From Temnopleurus reevesii (Eukaryota > Echinodermata > Echinoidea > Temnopleuroida > Temnopleuridae): 64,000 nucleotides of DNA. Under the pieces are notes generated by a model. That model did no database searches. It was not told the DNA's origin and saw only the letters and a list, made by a program, of their open reading frames with translations. This document shows, in pieces, positions 23,156 through 36,500 of the stretch. The stretch covers positions 443,518 to 507,517 of the forward strand of contig BQKZ01000012.1 in the NCBI GenBank assembly GCA_036244855.1, in the 5' to 3' direction. Every line of letters begins with the position of its first letter. Position 1 is the first letter of the stretch. A program made the position numbers and the translations under genes.

Positions 23156-25970
23156 TGTGAACTCTGCCGGTCTCTCAGTTTATTATTATTATTATTGATC
23201 TCTTCACTCTTCTTCCCGTTCGCAACCGATCAGCTGTCTTCTGCCAAATTGTTGCGGTACTCGAGGCAGCGAAATATCTCGGCGGTAGAATCGTTGACGA
23301 GTGGATCTTTGCGAAGGGACAGGATTCTAGCGGCTTGATTGTATCGCGTAATCAAGAGACTTTTAGGAGATGGTGATAGATTAATGTCCGAAGTAATTTT
23401 TGAATATTGCACTCAGAATAGGAGGAGTATAATAGAACTATTTCATCAATGAGAGAGAATATATCAGTGGACGAGGACTGTCTACGTTAAAAGATTTATT
23501 AGAATGTATGGGATTTAGACAGATTATACAAGATTTATCATCCCTATGGAGATTTTTGCTTCACAGACTTTTCAATGTGAATTGTGTGATTGAGTTGCTG
23601 ATGATGGAGGCAGCGCAAATTTTATGAACGTACTCCTGTGATAGTGGAGGATATAAATGACGAAAAACTTTCCGATGGACGGTTCCATTTTACTCCCAGG
23701 GGCCGCTCTACCTTTATCCTTCCTGTGGTGTGACAGATTAACGTGGATTAATCTGAAATAAATCAAAGATAAAATGATCATGTGTATTGTCTGTATGAAT
23801 GCGGAGATACCCCTTTGGGGTTGCAATATAGGTGCGTAATATATGTTGAAGCTTTAATAGCAAGTGTTGACTGTAAAAAAAAAAAAATCTGGTTACACCA
23901 AATCAATATCACTTTTTTTATTGTATGTCTTTAGTGTAAAGGCCAAGCCGTACACATATAAATTTAGAAATTTATTGATAGAAAAACCATGTTTTTCAGA
24001 CTTGAAATCAGAACTATGTTTGCCCTTGTGATGATATGGTTATAATGTTAAACCACTTAATCATCCCAATGTTAGTATTCATATAAAAAGCATCAGAATT
24101 ATTTTTAGAATTAATTGATTGTGAAAAAAAAAGTCATTTGCCATTTCCCCAAAATATTAAAACCATTATTAGAGAAGAAATTTCAATAACATAATTTTTG
24201 TCTGTTCTCTGCAACTTTCTGTGAAATATATAATTGTTTGCATCCCATTTTCTGTCATTTCCTCTTTTCCAAAAAAAATCTTCTCTATTGTTGATCGTGT
24301 GTAGGTTAATGGATTTTTGTTGTACCTTCTAAAATATTCTCTTCTGTATATTTTCTCTTGACAAACTATATTCTATACAAGCGAGAAATGCAATCATTAG
24401 ATTTGTGCTTCATTTCCCTAATTTTGTCATTTTCCTCCATTCATAATTGCCTCTGAAAAAATGAATACTACAATGTACTGTTGCATATTTATTGGAGCCA
24501 AATAATATTTGTGTTGTGTCAACTATATTCAGAATGCTTTCTGCTTTCTATGTAAATGTATGCTTCATGCAGTCTGTCTCTCTTAACTTTCTTTCTCTTT
24601 CTACTATCTCTGTCTCTCTATTTTTCCTTCTCTTGCCTCTTTCGCCTCTTTCGCCCCGCATTTCACAAAATATTATATTTCTGAGAGGGTAATGCTCTGA
24701 AATATTTGATTTCATGAAAAAAAATTGATACCACAAGGTATTATATTGATCCTAAAGTTTTATAAGTTTTGTAGTTACTTTCAAGTTTTGTCCAGTTTCC
24801 TATAAAATTGTTCAGTTTCAGATTTATATTTAAAAAAGTCAGATTCCATTCAAATCCAATGCAAAATATAAATTGGCAGAATAGTCACAAAATTTTGCAC
24901 AACTAATGTTTGACGCAGTTGTCAGTTGATCTAAAATGCTTGTGTACACTGAGCTCATAGAATGAACGCTGAAATCAGGGATTTTGTCAAAAATTGCATT
25001 TGGGCCCTGATAACGTCTTTTGTATGGTGGTGTTAAAGGTCACTTCCAAACAAAAATAAGAATATCTGATTGATAAATGTCTGTAAAAATTAATTCTTCA
25101 TCTCTCAAGACATATATGGAAGGTGTCTGAGATTAAGAGGAATTGTTTAATTCACAGCAGTGCAATTATATATGTGATGTACACTGGTGTACATAAGAAT
25201 TTGGGGATTATATAGAGAGTTTACTAACTTTAGTTTAAGTTTTGTTTGATTCCTTTTGCAATCATCTCAAAATAAACAACAAGTTTATATTTCTTCTTCT
25301 TTCAAGCATAATTTACCACAAAAAAATGAAATCTAAGCGCTATTTCCAAGCCAGCTTTGTATGATTTTTTATATTGAAGCAATATATACTTTAATAGTTA
25401 GGTATCATGTTTGATTTTTTCTGTGAAAGACGCATGGAATTTTTTTTCATTACATTTCAATATCTGCGACTAAAACTAGTTTCCAAAGTTCCATTTTACA
25501 ATTGTATACCTAATGTAGCTTTTGATTGAAGCTTTAAACAAGTGGGAACTTCTTATTGGTTCTTGCAGGAAGGTAATTTCATTAGTGTTAAAAAAACAGA
25601 GATACATGTCAAGAATGAGAAGTCGTAAGGTTTTAAATTTCAGGTCATGTCTACGTATAAACATTATTTTGTTTGACATGTTGTGCCCATGGATGAAGGT
25701 TGCAACAAGATAAGAAAAGAGAAAAAATACAATGTTAGAATAATCTAGAGGACAGAAGAGCTTATGCATTATTTCCTGCCTCAGAATGCTGAAAAAACTC
25801 TCTTGAAGAAGAACAATTTTTTTAAATGTAATTGATGTACAAGGATATAGAAAGAAATAATCCATTTGGGAAAAATGAAATCAGCTATGATGGCACAAAG
25901 GGATACTGTGTGGTGGATTTAATACTAGTAAAGTTGCTCAAAAATGGTTATTGGAAAATGACATGAACAG
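23156..25970. other. OSBP 3' flank / 3'UTR; no further gene seen
   Basis: Follows the OSBP stop. An AATAAA at 23757-23762 is a possible poly(A) signal, although many AT-rich matches make it weak. No exon recognised. The AT-rich sequence contains no clear repeats except simple A runs. Confidence 0.5.
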
Positions 25971-25972
25971 GA

Positions 25973-26135
25973 CGGTGTTTTACCAAGTTACGAAAGACTT
26001 TAAGAATGACTTTACGCACGACTGGTGTCAGTTCATGTGCTGAATGATTGAGAATCTTATGCAAATTACACCCGTCAACGTACTCCAGTCTTTCTTAATC
26101 GTTAGTAACTTTAAGAACGATTTGGTGAAACACCG
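25973..26135. mobile_element. MITE, about 160 bp
   Basis: The left end 'cggtgttttaccaagttacg' is inverted at the right as 'gatttggtgaaacaccg'. Inner parts also pair ('aaagactttaag' with 'cttaatcgttag...ctttaagaac'). Confidence 0.7.
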
Positions 26136-26394
26136 CACAGCAGTAACACAATGAGGTTTAGAATGATATTTCTGATGCAACTTGCATTGTACCAATTTAA
26201 GTTTACTTCTGGTTTATTTATGTGTGTGATTATGTCTATGAATAAGTCCCAGGACACTATCTTGTTGAAAAATAATTCTCACTTTTCAACAATGGATTTA
26301 AATTTCAATCTAAAGCAATTAAAAAAAAACAGATATGCAGTTGCACCTTGAAATATGTGGGCGCATCTTTCTAGAAGTTGTCCTGAAAAGATCT

Positions 26395-26530
26395 AAAGCC
26401 CCAGGCACATAGGTCCCCGGAAGCAACACGATTTAACACGACTCTTTGTTTGGAGGCAGTTAACTTTGAACTGAATAAAGAGCCGTGTTCAACTGTATTT
26501 CTTACGGGCATCTATGTGACTGGGGCCTTA
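26395..26530. mobile_element. MITE (GCCCCAGTCACATAG family), copy 1, nested in another repeat
   Basis: The ends 'gccccaggcacatag' and 'ctatgtgactggggc' are inverted. The interior contains 'gactctttgtttggaggcag'. A second copy with the same ends and core is at 59704-59837. The sequences on either side ('tcctgaaaagatctaa' and 'agtcaagaagaaagaagaaa') are continuous with each other in the repeat at about 45890-46010, so this MITE inserted into that repeat. Confidence 0.8.
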
Positions 26531-28127
26531 GCAGAAGTCAAGAAGAAAGAAGAAAACACCACGTTTCGAATAGATTTGACCGACCTGTCCTGGAGTGAAT
26601 AAAACATGAGCAGTGAATCCGCTCAATCTCTTTGAGGCTTAACTTCTAGAAGGATACTCTTACACACCACTTAGTACAACCATAATTCCTTATTTGATTT
26701 TTACTACAGCATGCAAGTTCTAGATTTCTTCATTAACCCATCGATCACTGAATTTTGGTTACTCCTTTGGACTTTGTGCAGGGGCAACCCAGTTCCAGTG
26801 GTAAATGGGTTAATGCAGAGAAATCCCAATATCATATGATAGAGTGTGCTCCATGAAAGATTTGATAAATGGCTAATTGACTGGAAACCAATTGAGCTTT
26901 GCATTAGGCTTGTACTCCATTCGTTTCAGAGTTCAGTGGTGTGTATCAAACAAATGAATGCTTCACTGTAACTGATGTATCTTATTGTGTGAACTACATG
27001 TACCTGAAGGAAGAACTGTCCCGGTGACAGTTCTTCGCACCGGATGAAGCCAACCAAAGAAAAAGAAGAAGTGTATTTGCATGTAACAGTAATTTTGATT
27101 GGCCAGCACTGAAATCAAGAACAATGTGCAACCAATCACAACTTTCTTTCAACACCCCTTCTAGACATGAATTTGGAAGGTATAGAAGGTGTTGTTAAGC
27201 CTGTTTTGGGTTGGGTAGTATTTGTCTTATTATGTATTTGATGGGTCTATTTACAAAAGCCTAAGGGGTTAGGTCCATTTACAGGGGTCAGGTCCAATAT
27301 TAGGACAATTTTGAATAGTTTTTTCGAACACAATTTAGATAATGAGGAAAATAAGGCTTAAAAGAGGGTGTGAAAAGCGGCCAAAGAACATTCTGAAAAT
27401 ATGTTTCAAGTCATATTTCATGTGTTTATTGAGAGTTTCACTATAATTTTTCAATTTTGGTGAGAAGTCGAATTTCAGAATTTTGTAAAAGTTTACTGTA
27501 TGCTACTCCAGATGATTATTTTAGACTTTTCATCCCTGAATTTAGGCGTAGTTGATTGTACTGTCCACTTGAATATTATGCACAGCAAATATACCACAAT
27601 GTGTGTGGAAAAGCATGGACATCCCAATTTACAATATTCATATTCTAGAAATTCCTTCCGAATGTGTATATTCCTTTGTACCGTTGGATTACATTTTATA
27701 TTGTTCATTTAAAATTAAGACAGTGGTCCCTTGGTTTATGATAGTAGAGTTGGAAAGTGAATTATTATGTGTCCCAAATTGATTTTTGGATAATAGTGGA
27801 GGAAATTAAAACCCAAGATGTTAGTCATTAATTTTTGAAGGAAAGATGAGCTTTCCTTCATTATATGGAGTGTGGCCATTACTAAGATGATCCTATGTTA
27901 GATGTCATGTATAAAATGAGGAGTAAAATGATGAATGTAAATGTATTAAATAAATAAATAAAATATTAATATAAAAAGCTCAGTAACTTAGGCTACATGT
28001 GTAGTCATTTTGTTGTCTTATTGCCCTTCTTTTCCGTCCTCCACCCCCTTCAGTTCTCCCTCTTTTGCACAAACCCATCGCTCCTTTTTCCCCTCCAATT
28101 TTCCACTTCTTCCCCCATCTCTTTCTC

Positions 28128-28130
<3 letters not shown>
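26531..28130. other. Intergenic; no gene seen
   Basis: Contains a short perfect hairpin at about 27009-27033 ('aagaactgtc' against 'gacagttctt'). A diverged repeat fragment lies at 27310-27480, related to 17210-17350. A (TAAA)n tail lies near 27945-27962. No exon recognised. Confidence 0.5.
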
Positions 28131-28161
<31 letters not shown>

Positions 28162-28560
28162 TTGACTACTCGCACAACCCCTTACCCATCCCCTTTTACA
28201 ATATCCTCTCTGTACCCACTCCAGCCCCCGAGTACTCGGACAACCCCTTACCCATTCCCCTAATACCCCTGTATAATATCCGCTCTGGACCCTCTCCATA
28301 CCCCCTCTCTCCTTCAATCTGTCCCCTAACTACTCATCCACACCCTTTCACCTCGCCTAACCCCTACCTCTCTCCCTCTGACATCCTCTCTCCCGGCCCC
28401 ACCCCATACCTCTCTCCCTTTTAAATCCCTGACCCCATCCCCTGACTACTCACTTAACCCCTTACCCCACACTCACCCCTAACCCTCTATAATCCCCTAC
28501 CCCATCCCCCAACTACTCACTTGCCCCCTTACCCATCCCCCTACTCTTCTCCCATCACCT
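28131..28560. repeat. Poly-C tract (31 C) and C-rich minisatellite
   Basis: 31 consecutive C at 28131-28161. About 400 bases follow of loosely repeated 'cccctaactactc' and 'cccttacccatcccc' units on a C/T/A background. Proline-rich open frames across it are composition artefacts. Confidence 0.9.
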
Positions 28561-31309
28561 ATTGAGAGTGATTGATTGCAAATCTGACTGGCTAACATTT
28601 TGTATATCACAGAGATGCCAATCTTCCAGAATAGAAATGATGGAAAGTGTAGGTGTTATTGCTACATCTGTTGCAAAAAAGAAACATTTGGTTCAGCTGT
28701 GTGGCAATTCACATTCTAATTTCACATTTTAATTTCTATCCTGCATATTCCGGAAGGATTGCATCGCTCATCTCCCACAGTGATTTTTATTTGTAATCAA
28801 TTGCAACTTAAAAGTAATAGCATCATTCTTGATATCTGCTTATACTCTCTTGGCATCAATATTGAAAATAACAAAACATAGTAACATTTTTTTTACATTT
28901 ATTTTCCCTTTTTCATATCCTTTGTTATCCATAAATATAATTAATTTACATAGATATAATTGCATCTAAAAGCATTTACAAATCACAAAAACATAACAAT
29001 TTTTTTAACCATGATGTAATAAAATATGTAAATGGTGAGAATAGTCCTTGAAAGGTATTTTGAAATACATGCACAGGTAATTCTGCCAAAGTAGATTACC
29101 GAGACACAAATAAATTTGTTTGGCTTACACAAAATTTCACTTTGGTGATTATGCCACAATGAGAATATTGACTTAAGCAGAGTTAATGGGGTCATGAAAA
29201 TCTGTGAAATCATTATTTCAATGAAAAAATAGCATGTCCAATTTCTGGACAATCTTTTATGGTTGCACAAATTCCAAATAATCTGTAAAAAAAAAAAAAA
29301 AAACCTTATTACCTCTGCATCTTTGTCATAGGAACAAAAGCTTGATAAAGTCACCTTTCACTTTTTGCGTATTGAGCATCGCCACTCGGGCCGTGATGCA
29401 TTTGGGTGACTGGTCCAAACTTGAAAATTTAGTACAAGTTGTCGTATTTAAGGAGCATAAAAATTTTATACAAGTTTCCTTCTAGCCTTTTTAGAAATAA
29501 TGAAATTTAAGGCATTATAAGGAGTTAATACTTTTTGTCATATTGGTGCATTCTTGAGATTACACATCAAGTTTATAATGGCTCCCATCAAAGAGCCAAA
29601 ATTACTAATGTGAAGTTCAGAAATAACAAAGAACTTAAAATTATTTATAGCTCATATTAAAGCAATGAAAAGTTATAAAACAAATACAAAAATTGAGGGC
29701 ATTATCTGTTACATCTTATTACTTACCAAATACATTATGCAAAACTTAAGAAGGATGTTATGAATATCCAATCTAACAATTAAAGCTAGATTCACAATTA
29801 ATATACAGTTACAAAGAAATAATTATTGATATAATCAAAACGAAAATAGGGGAAAAATTCTGAATGTAACCATTCGTACAAGCACTTTGTACCTTTTAGG
29901 AAAAAAAAAAAGGGTTACAAAAACCTAAACATTATTATTACTATAATAAGGGACATATCTTGAGAACAAATGACAGCATCTTTATTTACAATAGATAAAA
30001 AGTTATAAAGATCAATCATCAATAATAAAAAATTGCACCAAATGTGTATTAAAGAAGAAATTTGTGCATCATATTGATTTATTCTTTGTGTACATGCTTC
30101 CATAATAACCTCCTATAGAGATGTTTACACATAAAATAGCGGCAAGATTATTCAAAACAATCATTACTTACTTGTAACTCAAGAATCATCTTACGGAATA
30201 TGTAATTGTAATCAAAATTTCTGAAACAAATGACTCCGTAGAATAAAAAGTTCACTGCCAGATTACAGAATTTCCGTGAAAATTTGAGGATACAAAATGC
30301 CAAGCTGCCAAAGTTACATTGACAATACTTACATTTGCTGATAATGTATATTGAATTGATGTATTTACTTGTTCGCCATACAAACATTCCCTTTACATAC
30401 AAGAAGAAAACCATAGTACTTGTATTGTAAATGTAATACTTACGGACATTCTGATCCCAGTAAATTGAATAGAATACTGGTTTGGAAAAACTTCTGCCAA
30501 TTCTCAAATAATTGGAAACAAAAATGTAAGAAAATATATGTCATTTTGGTGACCTCAAGAATCATCTTACAAAATACCAGGAATCGTTTACAAAAAATTC
30601 TCTACCAAATGGCTTGGTAAACTCTATAAATACTGTCAAGACTTCATTGCCTCTAGTATCCCTTTCAGATAACACGATTTCTGTGAAAATTGGAGGATAT
30701 TAAATGTGACGCTACCCAAATTACCAACTGCATGCAATATGAGTACAGATAGCTACAACCCATTTAACAAATTTTCTGGAAATAAAGCTGACTTAAGATT
30801 ATTCTTGTGCAAATCAGCAAAGGCCTCACATTTTCAGGTTTTACAATAGAGTCATGACTGGTTGAATTTTAATGAACCACAATTTGAAAATACCTACATT
30901 AGCTGATAACATATATGTGAATGTATTAAGAATATTTGAGATAACAAAATATCATATCTATGCATAATATTAACCAAAAATAACTTTATCCAACATATTA
31001 TGGATCACCAGTTTAGGAGTAAGAAGCAAATAAACGGCTCATTTACAATCGGAGCCCTGGGACTAAGTCCGACTTCATATTTGACTGTTGAAAACATGTG
31101 CATTGTTTTTGTGCATATCCCTATTGCGTTGGGCTTGTCTTTGTATACGTTGTCTTTTGATTTATCATGAGAAACATTCAATATAATGTTTTAAAAACTG
31201 AACACCTTTTTAATGTTATGGGTTGTTTAGTGGAGTTGGTTTTGTGCATACTAATAATTAGCATTTCATTATTTTTTTGTCTCAGGTACCCTGATAATAT
31301 CTTCACTTG
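28561..31309. other. AT-rich intergenic DNA; no gene seen
   Basis: No recognisable exon on either strand. Loose internal similarity between about 30150-30350 and 30550-30700 ('ctcaagaatcatcttac', 'tttc(c/t)gtgaaaatt(t/g)gagg') suggests an old duplication. Part may belong to the 3'UTR of the downstream minus-strand gene, but there is no evidence for it. Confidence 0.45.
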
Positions 31310-31607
31310 TAGGTAATAATAATAATAATATATAGCATTTAAACACGCCATCTCTCTAGTCACCTATTCAGAGGCGCGAGACAAATTATCTAATATTATT
31401 ACCCGGCCATAGCATAGCTGCCAAGTAGGCGCTTCTGCATTTAGAAGAATAAATTCCTGCCGGTACCCATTCACCTCACCTGGGTTGAGTGCAGCACACT
31501 ATGGGTAAATTTCTTGCTGAAGGAAATTAACGCCCTGGGAGAGATTCGAACCACCGACCCTCTACTTAAGAGGCGAGAGTCCGAACCACTACAGCACAAC
31601 GCTCCCA
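31310..31607 (-). mobile_element. Near-complete tRNA-derived SINE, minus strand
   Basis: On the minus strand: tRNA-like head from 31607 ('gtgctgtagtggttcgg' A-box region, B-box 'ggttcgaatct'), body 'cagcaagaaatttaccc' and 'ctgcactcaacccaggtg', then an ATT-repeat tail at 31316-31332. It is the best-preserved copy of the family in the window. Confidence 0.8.
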
Positions 31608-32958
31608 TCTACAAACATTTTGATTTCTTTACATAGAAGAAGAAAACCAAAGCATTGATTGAGGAAGTAACATAACTACTTACTATGTCGCAAATACTTG
31701 CAGAAAATCTAATCCAAGTAATTCAATAAAATACTGATTTTTGCAAACTACTGCCAGTTTTCAAACAATGGAAATGTAAGAAAAATAAATGTCAAATTGT
31801 TGACCCGATTAAAATGTTTGGGGTGTAAATAATTAGCAAATTCAGAATGATATTATAATGATGTCAAAAAAAACACAAGATTAAGTAACTATAAAATCTT
31901 TTATAGAGCTTCCCAAAAGTGTATAACAATTTCCATACATGATTAAAAGGCACTATATCTTTAAATGCTAAATTTTGGTTACATATAGTTAAACGGAAAC
32001 TGACAAATTCAAATAGAAGGTTCAGATAATGATACAGGTTGAATTATGTTTTCTGACTGAATGAATTCTTAATCACTGAGAGTTTTCTGTCTCTTAATAT
32101 GTTTCAATAACATAAGATATTTCTTTTAATATTTATTTATTTTAAAAGGATAAATAAAATATTAATATCATGCTTAAAAAAAACCAAAGCATAACAATTC
32201 TATAAACAATTAAAAACTATAATACTTGGCAAAAATATATTTCCTCTCTTAGTCTCTTTCAATTTTCTGGTACAAATTCACGCATAAATCACACATTTTC
32301 ATTACTTTTTCATGATCATCTTGACAATATTTGTTCTATGTACACAACATGAGATGAGATATTAAATCATTTATTTCATACAAAGCTTCATATAGCAGTA
32401 GCTGAATACCTTGTTAGCATAAAAGCAACCCTGGTTATCTTAATGGAATAGAATTATATCATCTTTTTAGAATGTGGTTAAAATTATTCTTATATATATC
32501 ATGTATCTTAAATAGCATTAAACATCCATTTCATACATTAGACTGCACAATTCTATGAATTTTACCATCTCCTTCTGTTCTTTTGTACATTTTAGACTTG
32601 ATTAAAAAAATATCTTCATGGCAAATGATGCTGAATATATATGATGGATCTAGACTTTCTGACTTCAAGTTTTTAAATTATAGTTTCATCACTTAAAGCA
32701 GTTTTCCTTCACACAAAATTCCCTTTCACATCTTGTATTTCCCATTAAAGAGGCATCAAACTTGTAGCTAAAATTTGCTGTGCAGTGCTTCAAATAAGAC
32801 CTTGATAAAAAAAGATTATAGCAGATTTATTATTGTTTTGTTTATACAGATTTGAAAATGGTTGGCAATTGATCAACACAGGCCAGTGTGAATTTACACA
32901 TTGAGACAATTTTCTCACACTTGCAATTTTTTTCATATTAATGGTAATGATGTATTGA
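31608..32958. other. AT-rich intergenic DNA; no gene seen
   Basis: No exon or clear repeat recognised. It could include 3'UTR of TMEM120, which ends at 33546 on the minus strand. Confidence 0.45.
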
Positions 32959-33509
32959 CACAGTCAAACCTGTCTTATGGGGGATATTGCTACAAAGTTG
33001 CAATTATTCACAAATCAACTGCAAATTAGTTGCAAATTGAAACACGCATTTTCATTTGCTTTTAACAAGACAAGCATGAAACACTCGTTTCGATTGGCGC
33101 GTTCCGATCAACAGCAAATTACTGTCAATTGCAACTTTTAAACAACACAACCTTAGAAGCCATCTGTCTACAGTGGCCACCATTATAAAGTGGCTATCGT
33201 GCTTCACTCAGCTGAAATACATGTACTGTATAAGCCAATATTTTAGCATACAGAAATTTTCTCAATTTCTGACAAGTTTGACACATTGGCGTGTTGTTAT
33301 TTTCACGTTTTTGACAATGTTTGTACACAAATGAATGTGCATCATATAGAGTGGACATTTTTGCGATGCCATAACCGCGAAATTAGCGAAAATAAAACCA
33401 CCACGAAAATTCCAGCTTATACAGTAAGTGCTACAAGACCTTTCTATGGAAGTCAAGTGTACAAAATGGCCCTGTTCTGCTTGGGCAGTCACTATAGACA
33501 GGTTTGACC
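32959..33509. mobile_element. DNA transposon with two other MITEs nested inside
   Basis: The outer ends 'cagtcaaacctgtctta' (32961) and 'actatagacaggtttgac' (to about 33508) are inverted. Inside lies a TTGCTA-type MITE (about 32983-33145, 'ggatattgctacaaagttgc' and inverted 'ttgcaacttttaaacaac'). A second MITE lies at 33224-33426 with perfect 12-bp ends 'tactgtataagc'/'gcttatacagta'. Remaining outer DNA includes 'ctacagtggccac', shared with the minisatellite at 5119-5505. Confidence 0.75.
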
Positions 33510-33545
33510 GAGCATAAATGAGGTAAATTCTGTGCAGGACTTGAA

Positions 33546-36500
33546 TCATGAACCCTTGTTCTTAGGGCTGGACGTGGATGACCTCTTGGCGTTGAACTTG
33601 TTGAGTAGGACGCCAGAGGTTGTGATCATGTTTCCCAGGAAGAGGCATAGGAAAATGATGCTTGCAACGGATACCTGGATTAGAAAAAATTAAGTATATG
33701 AGTGAAGTTATTTACTATAATTTTGACTATGTTCAATAGGAACTCTTAGAAAGTATCCAATAGAAATTTGAGTTTGAAATGATTATTTATTAGGAAATTT
33801 AAATGGTTGCTGGGGCTTCTTTACTTCGAATATTGAATTAAAAAGACAAAATACACAAAAAAGTTTAATTGCATTAAATCGTTAGAATGAAAATGTTCCA
33901 CCAAAACCTACCACCCACCACCACCACCAACACTACCACCACCACAACCACCACCTCCACCACCACCACCACCACCACCACCACCACTACCACCATCACC
34001 ATCACCACCCTCATCATCACCACCACCAACAAAACCAAGACTAAAAACAGATCCCTCCTTACTGTCTGTCTATTATCCATCTCGATCTTTTTCTGCCCGC
34101 TCAGGACTTTATGCCCGACGGTCCCCGCCACACAATAGCCCGGCATGATCAGCATATTCTTCTCGTTGTTCGCCCACTGTTTGAAGATCTGTAGCGACAG
34201 ACCAGAGTGGAGCATCCCAGGCGTTGCGAACACCACCATAGGGCCTGGATTGTTGATGTACCCTCTGTCAAATGGCTACATGAGTGCCAAAAAAATAGTA
34301 CAGTGAAAATTCAATATAATGAGGTGCTTGGGACCATCAAAAATACCTTGTTATAGCAGTAATCTCTTTATAGAAGAAGTTATCAAGAGCTGGGACCAGA
34401 TTTGAGTTACATCCGAGGGGTGTTTCATCAAGATTTGTCGCAGAGACAATTAGTCAGCGCTGACAAAGTCCTTGATTGTGATTGGATGAAATGCACTATC
34501 GCTGACAGTTGCTATGGGAACTGTTGGAAAATGACTCCTTGTCGCTACGACAAATCTTGATGAAATACCCCCAGATCTCTTTATAACAAGTTTCCACTGT
34601 ACTCAAAATCCAATTAATAGGCAAATTCCATAAATTGGTCAGAAACCTCAATTCATTTTCCTATTATACTTCAAATTATGAGCTACGGTACTTGAGTCCT
34701 TATTATCTAAAAGTATTACACCTAGTGTACATATCAGACATGAACGTCTGAAAAGTGGTTTCAGGAAGATCCTGTATATGATTGGAGGATAGGAGGGATC
34801 AGATGGAAAAATTTATAGGATTGGACAAAATTTAAAGGATTGCCCAAATATTATTTTTAAGATAAAAGTATTGAGTAAATATATTGAATGATATTGACAA
34901 AGATGTATCACAATAATGCTTTTGTTGGGGAGATGACACTATTAGTTACACCCTGTTTGTTATTGTTCATACGGGAAATATCACCCTTCTGGTTCCATAT
35001 TTCATGAGGCCGTATACGTATTAAGAACNCACCACAACCACCAACACCACCACCACCTCCACCACCACCATCACCAACACCACCATTGCATCCGTACTTC
35101 ATCCTTACCATCCATTCATGGCATTCAGGGTGTTTTGAGATGTGGTAGAGAGAGTATGCATTGTAGAGTTGCCATATCTGTGGGTAAAAGTATGGAATTA
35201 ATGATTAATGCATGTGTAAGGCATATTGTTGCAGGACAGCAGGTAAAAGGTAAATATACAAATTATCTGGATCGTGGATCATTACAAATAGGAAAATGAA
35301 ATTATAGAAGTAAATTTGTATCAAGAGAATACTTTGACCATGATCCGAATAGGAAAGTCCATAGACTTCTCAGTTGAAAATCATGTTTAACAATACAAGA
35401 GTACAAAAGCTTGGACCAACAAGATAACATCCTTCATAACTTCTCTACATGTACTTCTCAAGAAATAAATCAACAACAATATAATCATTACATGTAGTAT
35501 TTTATATAAACAAGTACATGCATCAATCCCTCATCATAAATTTCAACACAACCCTTATCAACCCCTATCCAGGGACCAAGTAACAATTAATAAGTGCAGG
35601 CCTATGGGAGTGTGAAAAAATACTAATCCAAAGCCCCTATGGCAGTACTTCCACTTTTCAATGTATTCTGCTATCTCTCATAGTAGTAAACGGCAAATCT
35701 GGGATGTTTGATAAAATTCTAGAAGAAAAAAGGGAGAATTGTACTTACATATGCTACAAAGAGGAACGGTAGAAGGAAAGTCAATCCTCTCCACATCCAA
35801 TTTTGAAATCCCTCTGTGTAGAGCAATAAAAATACAATGGAAATATACAATAATCATGGCGTCATCGAACAAATATGGTGAAAAAACAGGTTCAGTGTCA
35901 TTATGAATTTTAACTCACCACTGAAATGTTGCCATCAACAATGAGACTGTATAGTAAATTAATCTTCTGTCAATGTTTTCTTTCAGACCCCATGTCTTCC
36001 AAAGAAAGTTACTGAGCTGTAGAATAAGCTCTGGAAATAAATGAAGTGTCACTTTTAGAGCAAAAACTCTGCATAGTGATGTGACACAACATGGAAATAA
36101 ATTTTCCATATTTTTGCTATGTTGGTCAGGGCTTGAAACTTAACTTCATTTTCATCATTTCCAACTGATGAAAGTCTTCTGTATCCTTTTTTAGGGGTTT
36201 TATTTCTTCTGTCCTAAGTAATTCAACTGAGGCAAAATAGTATTTTGTTTTTCGCTATCTTGTTATATCAGACATGCAAACTTACCGACAGTGATGTACA
36301 TATCACTCTTTTCTCCAAGCGCTCGTAACCTGTACAGACAACCACTCTGGTAGTAATACTGCATCAGTTGAACTACACCTGTACAAAAGAGAACAACATA
36401 TCATGAAGAATGAAACAATAATATTGATCCTTTTCATTATCTTGTCTATACTGAGCTTGGTTTTCCCAGAGAGCTTGTAACCTATACAGACAACGCTCTG

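Noticed and set aside
33874..34062. Poly-Val continuation of the INTS11-like frame
   Set aside because: Translation of the intronic CCA repeat beyond a good donor at 34063; not protein sequence.
34063..34275. CPSF73 (CPSF3) as an alternative identity for the orphan exon
   Set aside because: The [15 protein letters not shown] and [10 protein letters not shown] residues fit INTS11; CPSF73 has clearly different residues at these positions.
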